Positions 8,518 to 16,650 of a stretch of DNA of 33,031 nucleotides are shown in pieces. The notes beneath the pieces were generated by a model, which saw only the letters and a program-made list of their open reading frames with translations, was not told the DNA's origin and searched no databases. A program made the translations under genes and the position numbers. Source of the stretch: Candidatus Sulfopaludibacter sp. SbA3 (GTDB lineage Bacteria > Acidobacteriota > Terriglobia > Bryobacterales > Bryobacteraceae); assembly GCA_945893365.1 (NCBI GenBank), contig CAMDED010000084.1, forward strand, positions 1 to 33,031, given 5' to 3'. The stretch's first letter is position 1. Each line of letters starts with the position of its first letter.

Positions 8518-9210
8518 TCACTTGCGCTCTCGCGGTGAATACTTGTTCAGCAGGGTAATCAGTCTTACGGCCGTCTTGGGGGTCCGCACCGATGTCGTCA
8601 CGATCTCCCTGTTCTCGAGTTTCTTGCCGTAGAGCGTGGCGTTATCATCCAGATCTTGCCGCAGCGTGGCTCCCTCTAGAGCAACGCCCGCAAACAATCC
8701 CTGGGATCGCGACCACGAAAGGATCTCGGCCTTCATTTGAGCGTCGGTTTGGGCCGTCGCCGTGCGTCCCACGGGCCCGGCCGCAACTGAACCTTCCCCG
8801 CCCAGAGTGAACTTGCTCGAAAGCAGTTTGTCCGCCCCCCGCTCATTCATTACCAGCATGATCAAGTCCGTTTCCGATCCGCCGATCTGAAAGCCGACGC
8901 TGCCACCTTCGATTCGGACCGTGCCCGGCGCCGACCAGCCTCCTCCGCTCTTCTTCCGGCAGGACACGTAGCCCTTTCCGAACTTGCCGCCAATCACGAA
9001 AGCAGCGGTTTTCAGTCCAGGGACGATTACGATGCAGTGGGCGTTTGCCAGCAAGTCTTCGGGAATACCCTTATCGGGCGTCGCCATGACATCGGTTAAT
9101 ACAGCAGCGGCTTCGTCCAACCGCTTGACGGGTTCGCTAACTTTGGCCAGCAGGGGCGTAATCGCCAGCGTAGCCGCCAGAATCATTCGCGTTATTGACT
9201 TCGTTTCCAT
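8518..9210 (-). CDS. SYLF-domain (Ysc84-like) lipid-binding protein, secreted
   Basis: The 230-residue product has a signal peptide (about 1-22, ending LLAKV) and a SYLF/Ysc84 domain. Visible family features are IPEDLLANAHCIVIVPGLKT, GGKFGKGYVSCR, GSVGFQIGGSETDLIMLVMN and a final GLFAGVALEGATLRQD. In eukaryotic relatives the domain binds phosphoinositides; bacterial secreted forms are associated with the envelope but poorly defined. AGAGGTC precedes the ATG. It is the first gene of the SYLF-OmpA pair. A strong GG-N10-GC promoter and two tandem palindromes lie upstream. Confidence 0.9.
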   Translation of the reverse strand: METKSITRMILAATLAITPLLAKVSEPVKRLDEAAAVLTDVMATPDKGIPEDLLANAHCIVIVPGLKTAAFVIGGKFGKGYVSCRKKSGGGWSAPGTVRIEGGSVGFQIGGSETDLIMLVMNERGADKLLSSKFTLGGEGSVAAGPVGRTATAQTDAQMKAEILSWSRSQGLFAGVALEGATLRQDLDDNATLYGKKLENREIVTTSVRTPKTAVRLITLLNKYSPRERK

Positions 9211-9272
9211 TCTTGACCTCTTCCGTCGACCTCATGGCCTCGCAGCGGCCCTGGCCGACAACATCCTTTGAT

Positions 9273-9287
9273 GCACGATTCGCGCCA
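9273..9287 (-). promoter_or_regulatory. Predicted sigma-54 (-24/-12) promoter of the SYLF-OmpA operon
   Basis: On the minus strand the sequence reads TTGGCGCGAATCGTGCAT. GG (9286-9285) and GC (9274-9273) have the exact sigma-54 spacing, and the element closely matches TGGCACG-N4-TTGC. The predicted transcript start is near 9261, about 50 bases before the ATG. The centre of the nearest palindromic operator lies 88 bp upstream of the GG. Confidence 0.72.
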
Positions 9288-9365
9288 ACTTCCCGATCTG
9301 TTGAGTCGATTCGCCCAGACATAACATTGCGGCTGTGGATTGGAGGGCGCGGGGGGTCGAGCAAG

Positions 9366-9399
9366 TGACCACTTATGGTCAAGTGACGAGGCGCGGTCA
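9366..9399. promoter_or_regulatory. Tandem palindromic operators (activator sites) upstream of SYLF
   Basis: The perfect site TGACCACTTATGGTCA is at 9366-9381, and a one-mismatch site of the same form, TGACG-N6-GGTCA, is at 9384-9399. The copies are 18 bp apart. The same pair with the same pitch occurs at 13516-13549, and a single copy lies upstream of the activator gene. Position relative to the promoter fits an enhancer for a sigma-54 activator. Confidence 0.7.
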
Positions 9400-10027
9400 G
9401 ATTGTTTTGAGATAAGGCACATCCCCGATAGAGCGCGGCGAGCGCCGGGCACTTGATCAATAGCAGTGGGACCGGCTGGCAGATGCTTTCCAAGAGGAAA
9501 CGCCAGCCCTTTCCCGCGTTTGCCTCGGGCGTGGCAGACAGCGCTATCGTGAGTTCCAGAGAACGAAAGCCGCTTGGCAAAGGATGTAATTGAGGTAGCG
9601 CTACCATCCCGCCAAGGACTTACCATTCGAGCTTACTATCAGGCGACGGGCGGGCGAGGATGCGCTTTCCATGCGGCGGGGCATTCCCGTTTCAGGGAAG
9701 CCCCACCGCCGTTCCCTCCGATTGCTTTTGCCACGTTGCATGGCTACAGGCCGGAAACCGACTCGATCTCAGACCGGTGAATCCTGGCTTTTAGCCAGTG
9801 ACTCCCAGTCTTTGGTGGCGGGTACCGGCAACACGAGAAGCAAACCAGTGGCCATTTCAGGGTTTGCGGCGGAGCTTCGTCGGAGCGTCGAAGGTTGGAT
9901 TCGCGCGAACGGCAATTTCACCCGATGGCTGCCGCGAATCGCGCCAACGGCTGTCACGCTGAAGCGGATATTCCGCTGTTAAGAAACGGAAACCGGCGAG
10001 TGCCCGAATGGTCAGCGAACGGCGTTG
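9400..10027. other. Gene-free stretch downstream of the activator
   Basis: Short open frames exist on both strands, but none has a ribosome site, a recognisable motif or protein-like composition. The only structured element seen is the palindrome at 9594-9605. Confidence 0.5.
9594..9605. promoter_or_regulatory. Perfect 12-bp palindrome, LacI-like operator form
   Basis: GGTAGCGCTACC is self-complementary and has the central CG typical of LacI-family operators. No LacI-family gene is in the window, and the site is not close to a start codon, so function is unproven. Confidence 0.25.
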
Positions 10028-12136
10028 TCAGAGATCCCGGCGGGAGATGCCGAGTTTTCGCATCATGGCGTTCAGCGTCGTCCGGTGCAGTCCGAGGCGT
10101 GTAGCGGCCGTGGTGACCACGCCACTGCTCTCCCGAAGCACCCGGAGGATGTGCTCGCGCTCCACCTGCTCGAGCGTCGCGCCATCGGCGGCTTTCAAGG
10201 CGTCCGGCCGTATGTCGGCCAACGGAGCGCGAAGGCTCGATCCGCTCGAAAGAATGACCGACCGTTCAATGAAATTTTCGAGCTCCCGTACGTTGCCCGG
10301 CCAGTGCCAGCTCTCGAGCGCCTTCATCGTTTCGGACGGGATCTTGTCGATGCGTCTGCCCATCTTCGAGGCATACTTCTTCGTAAAATGCCAGGCAAGC
10401 ACCGGTATGTCCTCAGGGCGCTCGCGCAACGGAGGCGTCGTGATCGGAAAGACTCTCAGCCGGTAGTAGAGATCGCTTCGGAAGAGTTTGTCCCCCATCA
10501 TCACGGTGAGATTGCGGTTGGTTGCCGCCACCAGACGGACGTCGATGGGAATCGTCTTGGTGCCGCCCAACCTTTCAAACGCCTTCTCCTGTAGCGCGCG
10601 GAGTAGCTTCGGCTGCAGATCCAACGGGATATCGCCTACTTCATCCAGAAACAGGGTACCGCGATTGGCCATCTCGAAACGGCCGATCTTTTGCGACAAG
10701 GCGCCGGTAAAGGCCCCTCGCTCGTAGCCGAATAACTCGCTTTCGAGAAGCCCGGTCGGAATGGCGGCGCAGTTCAATGTAATGAAAGGAAGGTTCTTGC
10801 GAGGACTCATCCTGTGGATAGCGCGCGCCACCAACTCTTTCCCGGTTCCGGTTTCGCCCAGGATCAACACGGTCGCATCGGTGGGAGCGACCACCTCAAC
10901 CTGCTGCTGAACCCGCCGCAAAGGCGCGCTCTTGCCTACAATCTCTTCGAAGTCCTGTTTTAATTCGACGTCGTCGTCTTCAAAACTTTCAAACCGGTTC
11001 CGTTCCCGGAGGTCCTGCACAACCGTAATCCACCGGAAGGGAGAGAGCTTCAACACGGCCGTGACTACCAGGACCGGGACGCGGGTTCCATCTTTTCGAA
11101 TCAGCTCTTTCTCAAACGGCGTGCAGGCTCCGAACCTCAGACCCTCTTCATGCGCCAGTTCATCCAGTGCGGCGTATTCCGGGGGAGTGAGATCGGGCCA
11201 GTGCATCCGGCCGGCCGCCAGGTCTTCGCGGCAATATCCGACCAGTTCGAGGAACGCGTCATTCACCTCGGGAACCCGGTCGAACTCACCCGACGCGACC
11301 CCGGCAATAGTCGATTCCGCGGGGATCGGCCGAACGCGCGCGCGTTTCCGCCGCAACGTCTCGTCTCTCTCGTGACGATCGCTAAAGTCGCGCACCGCTC
11401 TCGCAAAACCCTGTAACACTCCGGTTTCATCTTTGAGCGCCATCGTAATGGAATTGGCCCAAAATCGCGAACCGTCCTTTTTGGTCTGCCAGCCTTCAGA
11501 CCCGAGATGGCCTTCGACCGTAGCCCGCCTGAATTCTTCCTTTAACGTCACCCGTAGCGCATCTTCGGCGGGATAGAGGAACGACACGTGCCGGCCGATG
11601 GCCTCGCTGGCCGGATAGCTGTAAATGCGCTCCGCTCCCGAGTACCAGGTGGCGACACGTCCCTCGGTATCCAGCAGGCAGAGCGCGTAGTCCTGCACCC
11701 ATGCCGGAATGCGGTCACTGGAGGCGTCCCCGGCTTCCACGTGTGTAGTCTTGTGCTGCAGGGTAACGATGTGGCGCAGAGGTAACACGTTTACTTTGGC
11801 CGTGAACTTGACGTCCCGCGGAATTCCGTCCGGACCCATCAACGGGAGGACGCCTTCCTGCTTGCCCTGCTCGAGAAAGGCCCTCCAAAGCTGCGATACC
11901 TTCGGTTTGAAGCGGGGCGGGGCAAAGTCGTCTATTCGGCGCCCAATGATTTTTTCTCTCGGAAGCCCCAGGAGTTTGGTCGCGCCGACGCTCGCGTCCC
12001 TGGAATTGCCCTCGTCGTCGGCGATCAGGATGGGTGCGGAAGGGTAATAGACGATCGCCCGGAAGAGGAGTTCAAGTTCCCTCAATCCGTTCTCCGCGAG
12101 CCAGCTGGCGGTACTTGACTTTCGCTCCGGGGACAT
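10028..12136 (-). CDS. Sigma-54-dependent transcriptional activator with three PAS domains
   Basis: The 702-residue regulator has three PAS-type sensor regions (about 25-130, 145-255 and 270-385). An AAA+ domain follows, with Walker A GETGTGKE (about 423), the sigma-54 contact motif GAFTGA (about 473), Walker [12 protein letters not shown] and the arginine-finger region [10 protein letters not shown]. It ends with a Fis-type helix-turn-helix (about 650-702, [20 protein letters not shown]). There is no receiver domain, so it probably senses a ligand or redox state directly or through an unknown partner. AAGGGTG lies about 9 bases ahead of the ATG. A palindrome of the same type as upstream of SYLF precedes the gene, which suggests autoregulation. 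Confidence 0.93.
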   Translation of the reverse strand: MSPERKSSTASWLAENGLRELELLFRAIVYYPSAPILIADDEGNSRDASVGATKLLGLPREKIIGRRIDDFAPPRFKPKVSQLWRAFLEQGKQEGVLPLMGPDGIPRDVKFTAKVNVLPLRHIVTLQHKTTHVEAGDASSDRIPAWVQDYALCLLDTEGRVATWYSGAERIYSYPASEAIGRHVSFLYPAEDALRVTLKEEFRRATVEGHLGSEGWQTKKDGSRFWANSITMALKDETGVLQGFARAVRDFSDRHERDETLRRKRARVRPIPAESTIAGVASGEFDRVPEVNDAFLELVGYCREDLAAGRMHWPDLTPPEYAALDELAHEEGLRFGACTPFEKELIRKDGTRVPVLVVTAVLKLSPFRWITVVQDLRERNRFESFEDDDVELKQDFEEIVGKSAPLRRVQQQVEVVAPTDATVLILGETGTGKELVARAIHRMSPRKNLPFITLNCAAIPTGLLESELFGYERGAFTGALSQKIGRFEMANRGTLFLDEVGDIPLDLQPKLLRALQEKAFERLGGTKTIPIDVRLVAATNRNLTVMMGDKLFRSDLYYRLRVFPITTPPLRERPEDIPVLAWHFTKKYASKMGRRIDKIPSETMKALESWHWPGNVRELENFIERSVILSSGSSLRAPLADIRPDALKAADGATLEQVEREHILRVLRESSGVVTTAATRLGLHRTTLNAMMRKLGISRRDL

Positions 12137-12204
12137 CCGCGATCACACCCTTCCGGCCGTCGTTCCGGCGGGCCCAAGGCCGCCCGAAAGAACTAAATCG
12201 GTCC

Positions 12205-12219
12205 GCAATGAGAACACCC
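12205..12219 (-). promoter_or_regulatory. Candidate sigma-54 promoter of the activator gene
   Basis: On the minus strand, GG (12218-12217) and TTGC (12208-12205) have correct -24/-12 spacing. The -12 part is perfect; the rest of the -24 part is weak. The GG is 86 bp from the centre of the palindrome at 12296-12311, matching the spacing at the other two promoters. A second candidate (GG at 12253-12252, TTGC ending at 12240) exists at a shorter distance. Confidence 0.4.
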
Positions 12220-12295
12220 CCGCAAACGAGGGGACGCTTGCAAAACGCCGACCGGACCTAATCTTAGCATGGCTCGGGGCTTTGGCGCACCACTT

Positions 12296-12311
12296 TGACC
12301 ATATTTGGTCA
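12296..12311. promoter_or_regulatory. Palindromic operator upstream of the activator gene
   Basis: TGACCATATTTGGTCA is a perfect TGACC-N6-GGTCA palindrome, single copy here, about 160 bp upstream of the activator start. It is the third location of this motif in the window. Confidence 0.62.
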
Positions 12312-12340
12312 CTGAATCGCCGCGCGGGTGGGGACGTCCG

Positions 12341-12360
12341 GAATTCCATTGAATTCCATT
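12341..12360. repeat. 10-bp direct repeat
   Basis: GAATTCCATT occurs twice back to back, one helical turn apart, upstream of the activator's palindrome. It may be a binding site or simple duplication. Confidence 0.35.
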
Positions 12361-12510
12361 TGGAAAAGCAGCCACTCTAGGCAGTCTTAATTTTACGCGA
12401 ACTTCATGGCAGTTGCAAGACATTTTTGAAGGGTTTGAGGAGGTTTGATGGGGTATCCGCGGCGGAACCCGCATCACCGCCAGAGCCCCTTGCGCCAGCC
12501 GGGTTCTCGT

Positions 12511-12816
12511 TCAACCGGCCGGCGTCATTGGAGTCCGGAACGCCGTTAGCAAGGTTACGAAGGCGGCGATGCAGATGAAAACCAACAGGAGAAAAATTTT
12601 AACGACGAGCAACAGCGGACTGAAAACGACGCCGACCGTTACGAACCCGGCCGCCCAAATGTAGTTCCGTAACCGAGCCGCCCACGCCGCTAAGACGACG
12701 GCGCCCACGCAAATCGCGACATTCACGAGGGTTTCGTAACTCGTGGCAAAGCTCGAGAACATCGAGGCGACCAGCAGGACGGGAATTGAAACCCACTTCA
12801 TGATTTTCGTAACCAT
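12511..12816 (-). CDS. Small multi-pass membrane protein
   Basis: The 101-residue product is almost entirely hydrophobic, with about three to four membrane segments (about 6-25, 30-47, 52-70 and 72-92). The pattern YETLVNVAICVGAVVLAAWA, then a central YIWAAGFVTVGVVFSPLLL, resembles the DUF6804 family of small membrane proteins, but I am not certain. The ATG has AGGGGAAG about 12 bases upstream. It lies 91 bases downstream of the CsbD-like gene, with a long hairpin between them. Function unknown. Confidence 0.7.
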   Translation of the reverse strand: MVTKIMKWVSIPVLLVASMFSSFATSYETLVNVAICVGAVVLAAWAARLRNYIWAAGFVTVGVVFSPLLLVVKIFLLLVFICIAAFVTLLTAFRTPMTPAG

Positions 12817-12843
12817 ATGAAACGCCGCTTCCCCTTCAGCCTA

Positions 12844-12882
12844 CGATTGAGAGCCCACCGCAAGCCGGTGGGCCCTCAATCG
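12844..12882 (-). terminator. Long stem-loop between CsbD-like and membrane protein genes
   Basis: CGATTGAG (12844-12851) pairs with CTCAATCG (12875-12882), and GCCCACCG (12853-12860) pairs with CGGTGGGC (12866-12873), leaving a five-base loop and one mismatch. No T tract follows on the minus strand, so it may attenuate or stabilise the transcript rather than terminate it intrinsically. Confidence 0.5.
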
Positions 12883-12907
12883 AAGGTCCCTGCAAATCGG
12901 CTACAGG

Positions 12908-13117
12908 CTATTGAGCGTCCTTCAAAGCGTTAGACCACTCGTCAGCCTGCTTTTCAGCTTCCTCTTTCGCGATTCCGTATCGCTCCTGAATCTTTCCGAC
13001 CAGATGATCCTTTTTGCCTGTGAGAGTCTGTACGTCATCGTCCGTGAGTTTGCCCCAGCGCTCGCGGGCAGACCCGGTAAACTGCTTCCACTTGCCTTCG
13101 AGTTGATCCCAGTTCAT
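12908..13117 (-). CDS. CsbD-like stress-response protein
   Basis: The 69-residue hydrophilic protein begins MNWDQLEGKWKQFTGSARER and continues WGKLTDDDVQTLTGKKDHLV, then GKIQERYGIAKEEAEKQ. This is the CsbD/YjbJ family signature: small, abundant, stress-induced and of unknown mechanism. The ATG at 13117 has AAAAGGA about 11 bases upstream; the longer frame to 13243 adds residues unlike the family. It is divergent from the LPGTAS-protein gene, and the doubled palindrome at 13516-13549 lies in the shared upstream region. Confidence 0.92.
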   Translation of the reverse strand: MNWDQLEGKWKQFTGSARERWGKLTDDDVQTLTGKKDHLVGKIQERYGIAKEEAEKQADEWSNALKDAQ

Positions 13118-13515
13118 AGTAATGTTGTCCTTTTGCGCGATCTTCGCGCCGCCATTCTTTTCGATCCGGTCTTCTCGCGCCGAAAACCCGGTCAAGTTCG
13201 CCGCCTTTCGGCTGCCGCATCCCCTTGAAGGGCGCGCCGGCACGCTCGATACAGTGCATTCGGGAGTCCACCGTCGCGGATTCCACGCAGGCCGGGCGCG
13301 CCCGCCGCGGAAGCCTCGCGGAATCCCGCTGATCGGGTCGTGGGAACCGACCGTGCTGTGTCATGCGAGCGACTGAGGTTACGCCTCCGACGGCTCGGGG
13401 CGGGCTCTCGCTCCGCGCCTGCCCGGCGGCTTCTCAAGGCCCACTGAGCCCTGCGCGTTGCGCCCTATCCCGCGGGTCCGGCGAAGCGGAAATCCAGCGT
13501 GCGTGGCCGGCGCAG
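13118..13515. other. Gene-free divergent upstream region
   Basis: No frame here has a credible ribosome site or motif. Several GG-N10-GC matches occur, as expected by chance at this GC content. No element clearly assigned to the CsbD-like gene was found. Confidence 0.5.
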
Positions 13516-13549
13516 TGACGATATTCGGTCATATGACCCTGCATGGTCA
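13516..13549. promoter_or_regulatory. Tandem palindromic operators upstream of the LPGTAS-protein gene
   Basis: TGACGATATTCGGTCA (13516-13531) and TGACCCTGCATGGTCA (13534-13549) repeat the TGACS-N6-GGTCA motif with an 18-bp pitch. In the direction of transcription, the imperfect copy is distal and the perfect copy proximal. This is the same order as upstream of the SYLF gene. Confidence 0.68.
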
Positions 13550-13626
13550 AATCCGCCTCCGAATCCTCGGGCTCCCATGCGGCTGCCGGAGCGGCAATGC
13601 ATGACTTAACAACGATTCGGCGCAGA

Positions 13627-13641
13627 CGGACCCCGAAATGC
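13627..13641 (+). promoter_or_regulatory. Candidate sigma-54 promoter of the LPGTAS-protein gene
   Basis: CGGACCCCGAAATGC has GG (13628-13629) and GC (13640-13641) at sigma-54 spacing with a partial match elsewhere. It lies 87 bp downstream of the proximal palindrome centre. The match alone would be weak; the spacing supports it. Confidence 0.4.
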
Positions 13642-13744
13642 CTGTTTGTAAAGCGCGGGACATGCCCGCCGAGATCTTTGACGCGCCGAACCGAAGCGAA
13701 CAGCAGACTCCAAAATTCCAAGAGCAAAGGAAGGAAAGAAAAAA

Positions 13745-14485
13745 ATGAAGCTACTCAAAGCAGTGATGATCGTATGTTTAGTGGCGCTGATAGGCGCCGT
13801 GCTTGCACCAAACGCCACGGCGGCCGCCTGGAACAGGAAGACCGTAGTCACCTTCAGCGGTCCCGTGGAAATTCCAGGGGTTCACCTCACCGGATGGGGT
13901 GTGTTACCCGCCGGCACTTATGTGTTCAAGATCCTGGATTCGCAGTCCGACCGCCACATCGTGCAGATCTTCAGCAAAGACCAGAAGACCATCTATGCCA
14001 CGATACTGGCTATCCCGAACTACCGCCTCAAAGCCACCGACAAGACCGTGATCACATTCACGGAACGGCCGGCCGGCCAGCCGGAAGCGCTACGCGCCTG
14101 GTTCTATCCCGGCAGACATTGGGGCGAGGAATTCGTCTATCCGAAGGCAAGAGCGATCGAGCTGGCCAAGGCCAGCAACACGCCCGTCCTTTATAGCCCG
14201 GCCGAGATTCCCGTCGAGGTCGCCGAGCCGGTCAAGGTGGACGCGCCTGTCGTCGCCGAGTTAAAGCGGGCGCCCATCATGGCAGTCAAGCCGACCGGAG
14301 AAGACGTACAGCTCGCCGAGGTGGTCACCCCGCCGCCGGCCGCTGAGACGGAAGTAGCGGCGGCGGCGCCGGCCGAACGGGAGTCGCTCCCGGGCACGGC
14401 GAGCCCCCTGCCCCTGATCGGACTGTTCGGACTGCTGACTCTTGGCGGCGCCTTCGCGGTCCGTGCCGTAACACAACGCCTCTAA
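13745..14485 (+). CDS. Secreted protein with C-terminal LPGTAS sorting-like signal
   Basis: The 246-residue product has a signal peptide (about 1-27, ending NATAAA). A conserved beta-rich domain (about 32-135) includes LPAGTYVFKILDSQSDRHIV and YATILAIPNYRL. A Pro/Ala/Glu-rich linker (about 150-212) follows. The tail is tripartite: LPGTAS (215-220), a hydrophobic stretch (221-239) and a basic end (AVRAVTQRL). That tail has the architecture of a sortase signal, and LPxTAS resembles the LPNTA-type motif of class D sortases. A class D-like sortase is encoded 3.1 kb downstream. The conserved domain seems common in acidobacterial secreted proteins but has no known function. AAGGAAAGA precedes the ATG. 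Confidence 0.85.
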   Translation: MKLLKAVMIVCLVALIGAVLAPNATAAAWNRKTVVTFSGPVEIPGVHLTGWGVLPAGTYVFKILDSQSDRHIVQIFSKDQKTIYATILAIPNYRLKATDKTVITFTERPAGQPEALRAWFYPGRHWGEEFVYPKARAIELAKASNTPVLYSPAEIPVEVAEPVKVDAPVVAELKRAPIMAVKPTGEDVQLAEVVTPPPAAETEVAAAAPAERESLPGTASPLPLIGLFGLLTLGGAFAVRAVTQRL

Positions 14486-14503
14486 CAGAGGGTTTGTGAT
14501 CTG

Positions 14504-14537
14504 TCGCGCGGCGCGCAAACCATAACGCGCCGCGCGA
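14504..14537. terminator. Perfect 12-bp stem-loop
   Basis: TCGCGCGGCGCG (14504-14515) is exactly complementary to CGCGCCGCGCGA (14526-14537), with a 10-base loop. It follows the LPGTAS-protein gene and precedes the malic enzyme gene. No T tract follows. Confidence 0.5.
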
Positions 14538-14561
14538 GGAGCACGGACAGCGAGGTAGAGT

Positions 14562-16304
14562 ATGCGACAGAGAATTATCCCCCTACTGGCGTCGATGACG
14601 AAGCACCGGCAGAACGGGCACGGCCGCTACGAGACCGTCGCTCGCGGGCTGGCCGTTCTCAATTCGCCGCTGTTGAACAAGGGGACGGCCTTCACTGCGG
14701 AGGAAAGGAAGTCGCTGGGCCTCACCGGCCTTCTCCCGCCGGACATCAGCACGCTGGAGGCTCAGGTGAAGGGCGCCTACCTCCAGTACGAGCTGCTGCC
14801 GGATGCGTTGAGCAAGAACCTTTATCTGACCGCCCTGCACGACCGCAACGAGGTGCTGTTTTACCGGCTGTTTTCGGAGCACTTGCGCGATATGATCCCG
14901 ATCGTGAACGATTTGACGGTCGGCAAGGCGATCACGCATTATCACCATGAGTGCCGGCGTCCGAGGGGCGTGTATCTCTCCATCAACCAGCCCGGGTTGA
15001 TCGAGGAGGCGTTCGAGAACTTCGAAGCCTGCTCGGGCGATATCGACCTGATCCTGGCAACCGACGCCGAGCAGATTCTGGGAGTCGGCGATTGGGGTGT
15101 GGGCGGCATCGAAGTGTCGATCGGCAAGCTGGCGATTTACACGGCGGCCGGTGGAATCGACCCCACGCGCGTGATTCCGGTGATGCTCGACGTCGGCACC
15201 AACCGGGAAAGTCTGCTTAACGATCCCATGTACATCGGCAACCGGCATGCCCGCATACGCGGGGAGCGGTACGACGCCTTCATCGACGCCTACGTCACGG
15301 CCACGACAAAGCTATTTCCCACGGCCTTGCTGCAGTGGGAGGACTTCGCGCCGGGCAACGGACGGCGTATCCTCGAGAAATACCGCGACCAGATCTGTAC
15401 CTTCAACGACGACATGCAGGGCACCGGCGCGATCACGCTGGCCGCCGCCATCTCCGCGGTTCGCGCCTTGGGAACGCCGATGCGCAACCAGCGCGTGGTC
15501 ATCTTCGGCGCCGGCACCGCGGGCATTGGAGTTGCCGACCAGATTCGCGACGCCATGGTGCGTGACGGGCTCTCCAGGGAGGACGCAACCAGGCGCTTCT
15601 GGTGCGTGGACCGGCAGGGATTGCTCACGACCGCGATGGGCGATCAACTGCGCGACTATCAGGCGACGTACGCCCGGCCGGCCGCTGAGAGCAGGGGCTG
15701 GAAGCAGAACGGAAACGGAAGCGGAACCGGCGCGGGCTTGGCTGAGGTGGTGCGCTGGGTAAGACCGACCATGCTGATCGGCGCGTCGTCGGTGTCGGGC
15801 AGTTTCACGGAAGAGATCGTCAAGGACATGGCGGCGCATACGGAGCGGCCGATCATCCTCGCCCTGTCCATTCCCGCAGCCCGGGCCGAGGCGAACCCGG
15901 CCGATCTGATTGCCTGGACCGACGGGCGGGCGCTGGTCGCAACCGGCAGCCCGTTCCCACCGGTCACTTATAAAGGGGTGACGTACGTCATAGCGCAAAT
16001 GAGTAATACTCTGCTCTACCCGGGTCTCGCCCTCGGCACAATCGTCTCGCAAGCCGGCAGGATCAGCAACGGGATGTTCGCGGCGGCGGCGAGCGCCGTG
16101 TCGAGCATGGTGACCGTGCGCCAGCCCGGCGCATCGCTGCTCCCCCAGATCGACGACTTGCGCGGAGTGTCGGTGACGGTGGCGGTGGCCGTCGCCGAGA
16201 CGGCGCAACGGGAGGGATTGGCGGGAGTCAAATTCAACGACATCGTTCAACAGGTGCAGGACGCGATGTGGCAGCCGGAGTATCAGCGGATCGAGGCTTC
16301 CTGA
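14562..16304 (+). CDS. NAD-type malic enzyme family protein, variant active site
   Basis: The 580-residue protein matches the large NAD-malic enzyme family (malate to pyruvate and CO2) over its full length. The metal ligands are present in QWEDF and TFNDDMQGTG, the general-base Lys189 in IGKLAIYTA, the Rossmann motif in FGAGTAGIG, and the conserved TGSPFPPV. However, the usual VYTPTVG reads VNDLTVG (115-121), so the catalytic Tyr is Asn116. The substrate-binding Arg of ERILG is Gln172 in EQILG, and LSNPT reads LSIPA. The enzyme may use another substrate or belong to a divergent subfamily. GAGGT precedes the ATG. The upstream neighbour is the LPGTAS gene, with a hairpin between. Confidence 0.85.
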   Translation: MRQRIIPLLASMTKHRQNGHGRYETVARGLAVLNSPLLNKGTAFTAEERKSLGLTGLLPPDISTLEAQVKGAYLQYELLPDALSKNLYLTALHDRNEVLFYRLFSEHLRDMIPIVNDLTVGKAITHYHHECRRPRGVYLSINQPGLIEEAFENFEACSGDIDLILATDAEQILGVGDWGVGGIEVSIGKLAIYTAAGGIDPTRVIPVMLDVGTNRESLLNDPMYIGNRHARIRGERYDAFIDAYVTATTKLFPTALLQWEDFAPGNGRRILEKYRDQICTFNDDMQGTGAITLAAAISAVRALGTPMRNQRVVIFGAGTAGIGVADQIRDAMVRDGLSREDATRRFWCVDRQGLLTTAMGDQLRDYQATYARPAAESRGWKQNGNGSGTGAGLAEVVRWVRPTMLIGASSVSGSFTEEIVKDMAAHTERPIILALSIPAARAEANPADLIAWTDGRALVATGSPFPPVTYKGVTYVIAQMSNTLLYPGLALGTIVSQAGRISNGMFAAAASAVSSMVTVRQPGASLLPQIDDLRGVSVTVAVAVAETAQREGLAGVKFNDIVQQVQDAMWQPEYQRIEAS

Positions 16305-16650
16305 GGAGGTCGGGTGTGGGTCGTCTTTACGTCTTGGCGAGCGCCTTTCGTGAGCGCCTGGTGGGCTCCGCGGACGGGCTGTACGGTTGTTCGCACCGCG
16401 GAGCGGCCTTCCCGGCCGCGCTCGAGGGCGCTGCGGACGTGAACGGACGGTCGCGCGCGCGCGCGGCGCCTTACGCCGTGCGCCCGGAGCGTGGATGTTA
16501 TTCTGAATACGGCGGGACGGCGGTGCGCGCCACGAATGCAGAGCGGCCGTTCCGGGTCCGGAGGCGGCCGGTATCTCGCGGTGAACGGCTTCTTCCTCAA
16601 GCTGTCCTGTTAGAGTTCCACGTGGAGGCCGAGGCAAACGGAGGCTCACG
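16305..16650. other. Gene-free stretch
   Basis: Open frames cross this 346-bp interval but lack ribosome sites and have Arg/Ala-rich composition typical of GC-rich noncoding DNA. A short GC-alternating run lies near 16454. No promoter could be assigned with confidence. Confidence 0.5.

Noticed and set aside
9671-9982. 103-codon plus-strand frame
   Set aside because: No ribosome site, no domain, Arg/Ser-rich composition; sits in a gene-free stretch.
12240-12253. Alternative sigma-54 promoter for the activator with TTGCA at -12
   Set aside because: Good -12 part, but the distance to the palindrome (51 bp) differs from the other two promoters; kept only as an alternative.
13137-13150. GG-N10-GC element just upstream of the CsbD-like gene
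   Set aside because: Its predicted start would fall inside or after the ribosome site, so it cannot serve the gene.
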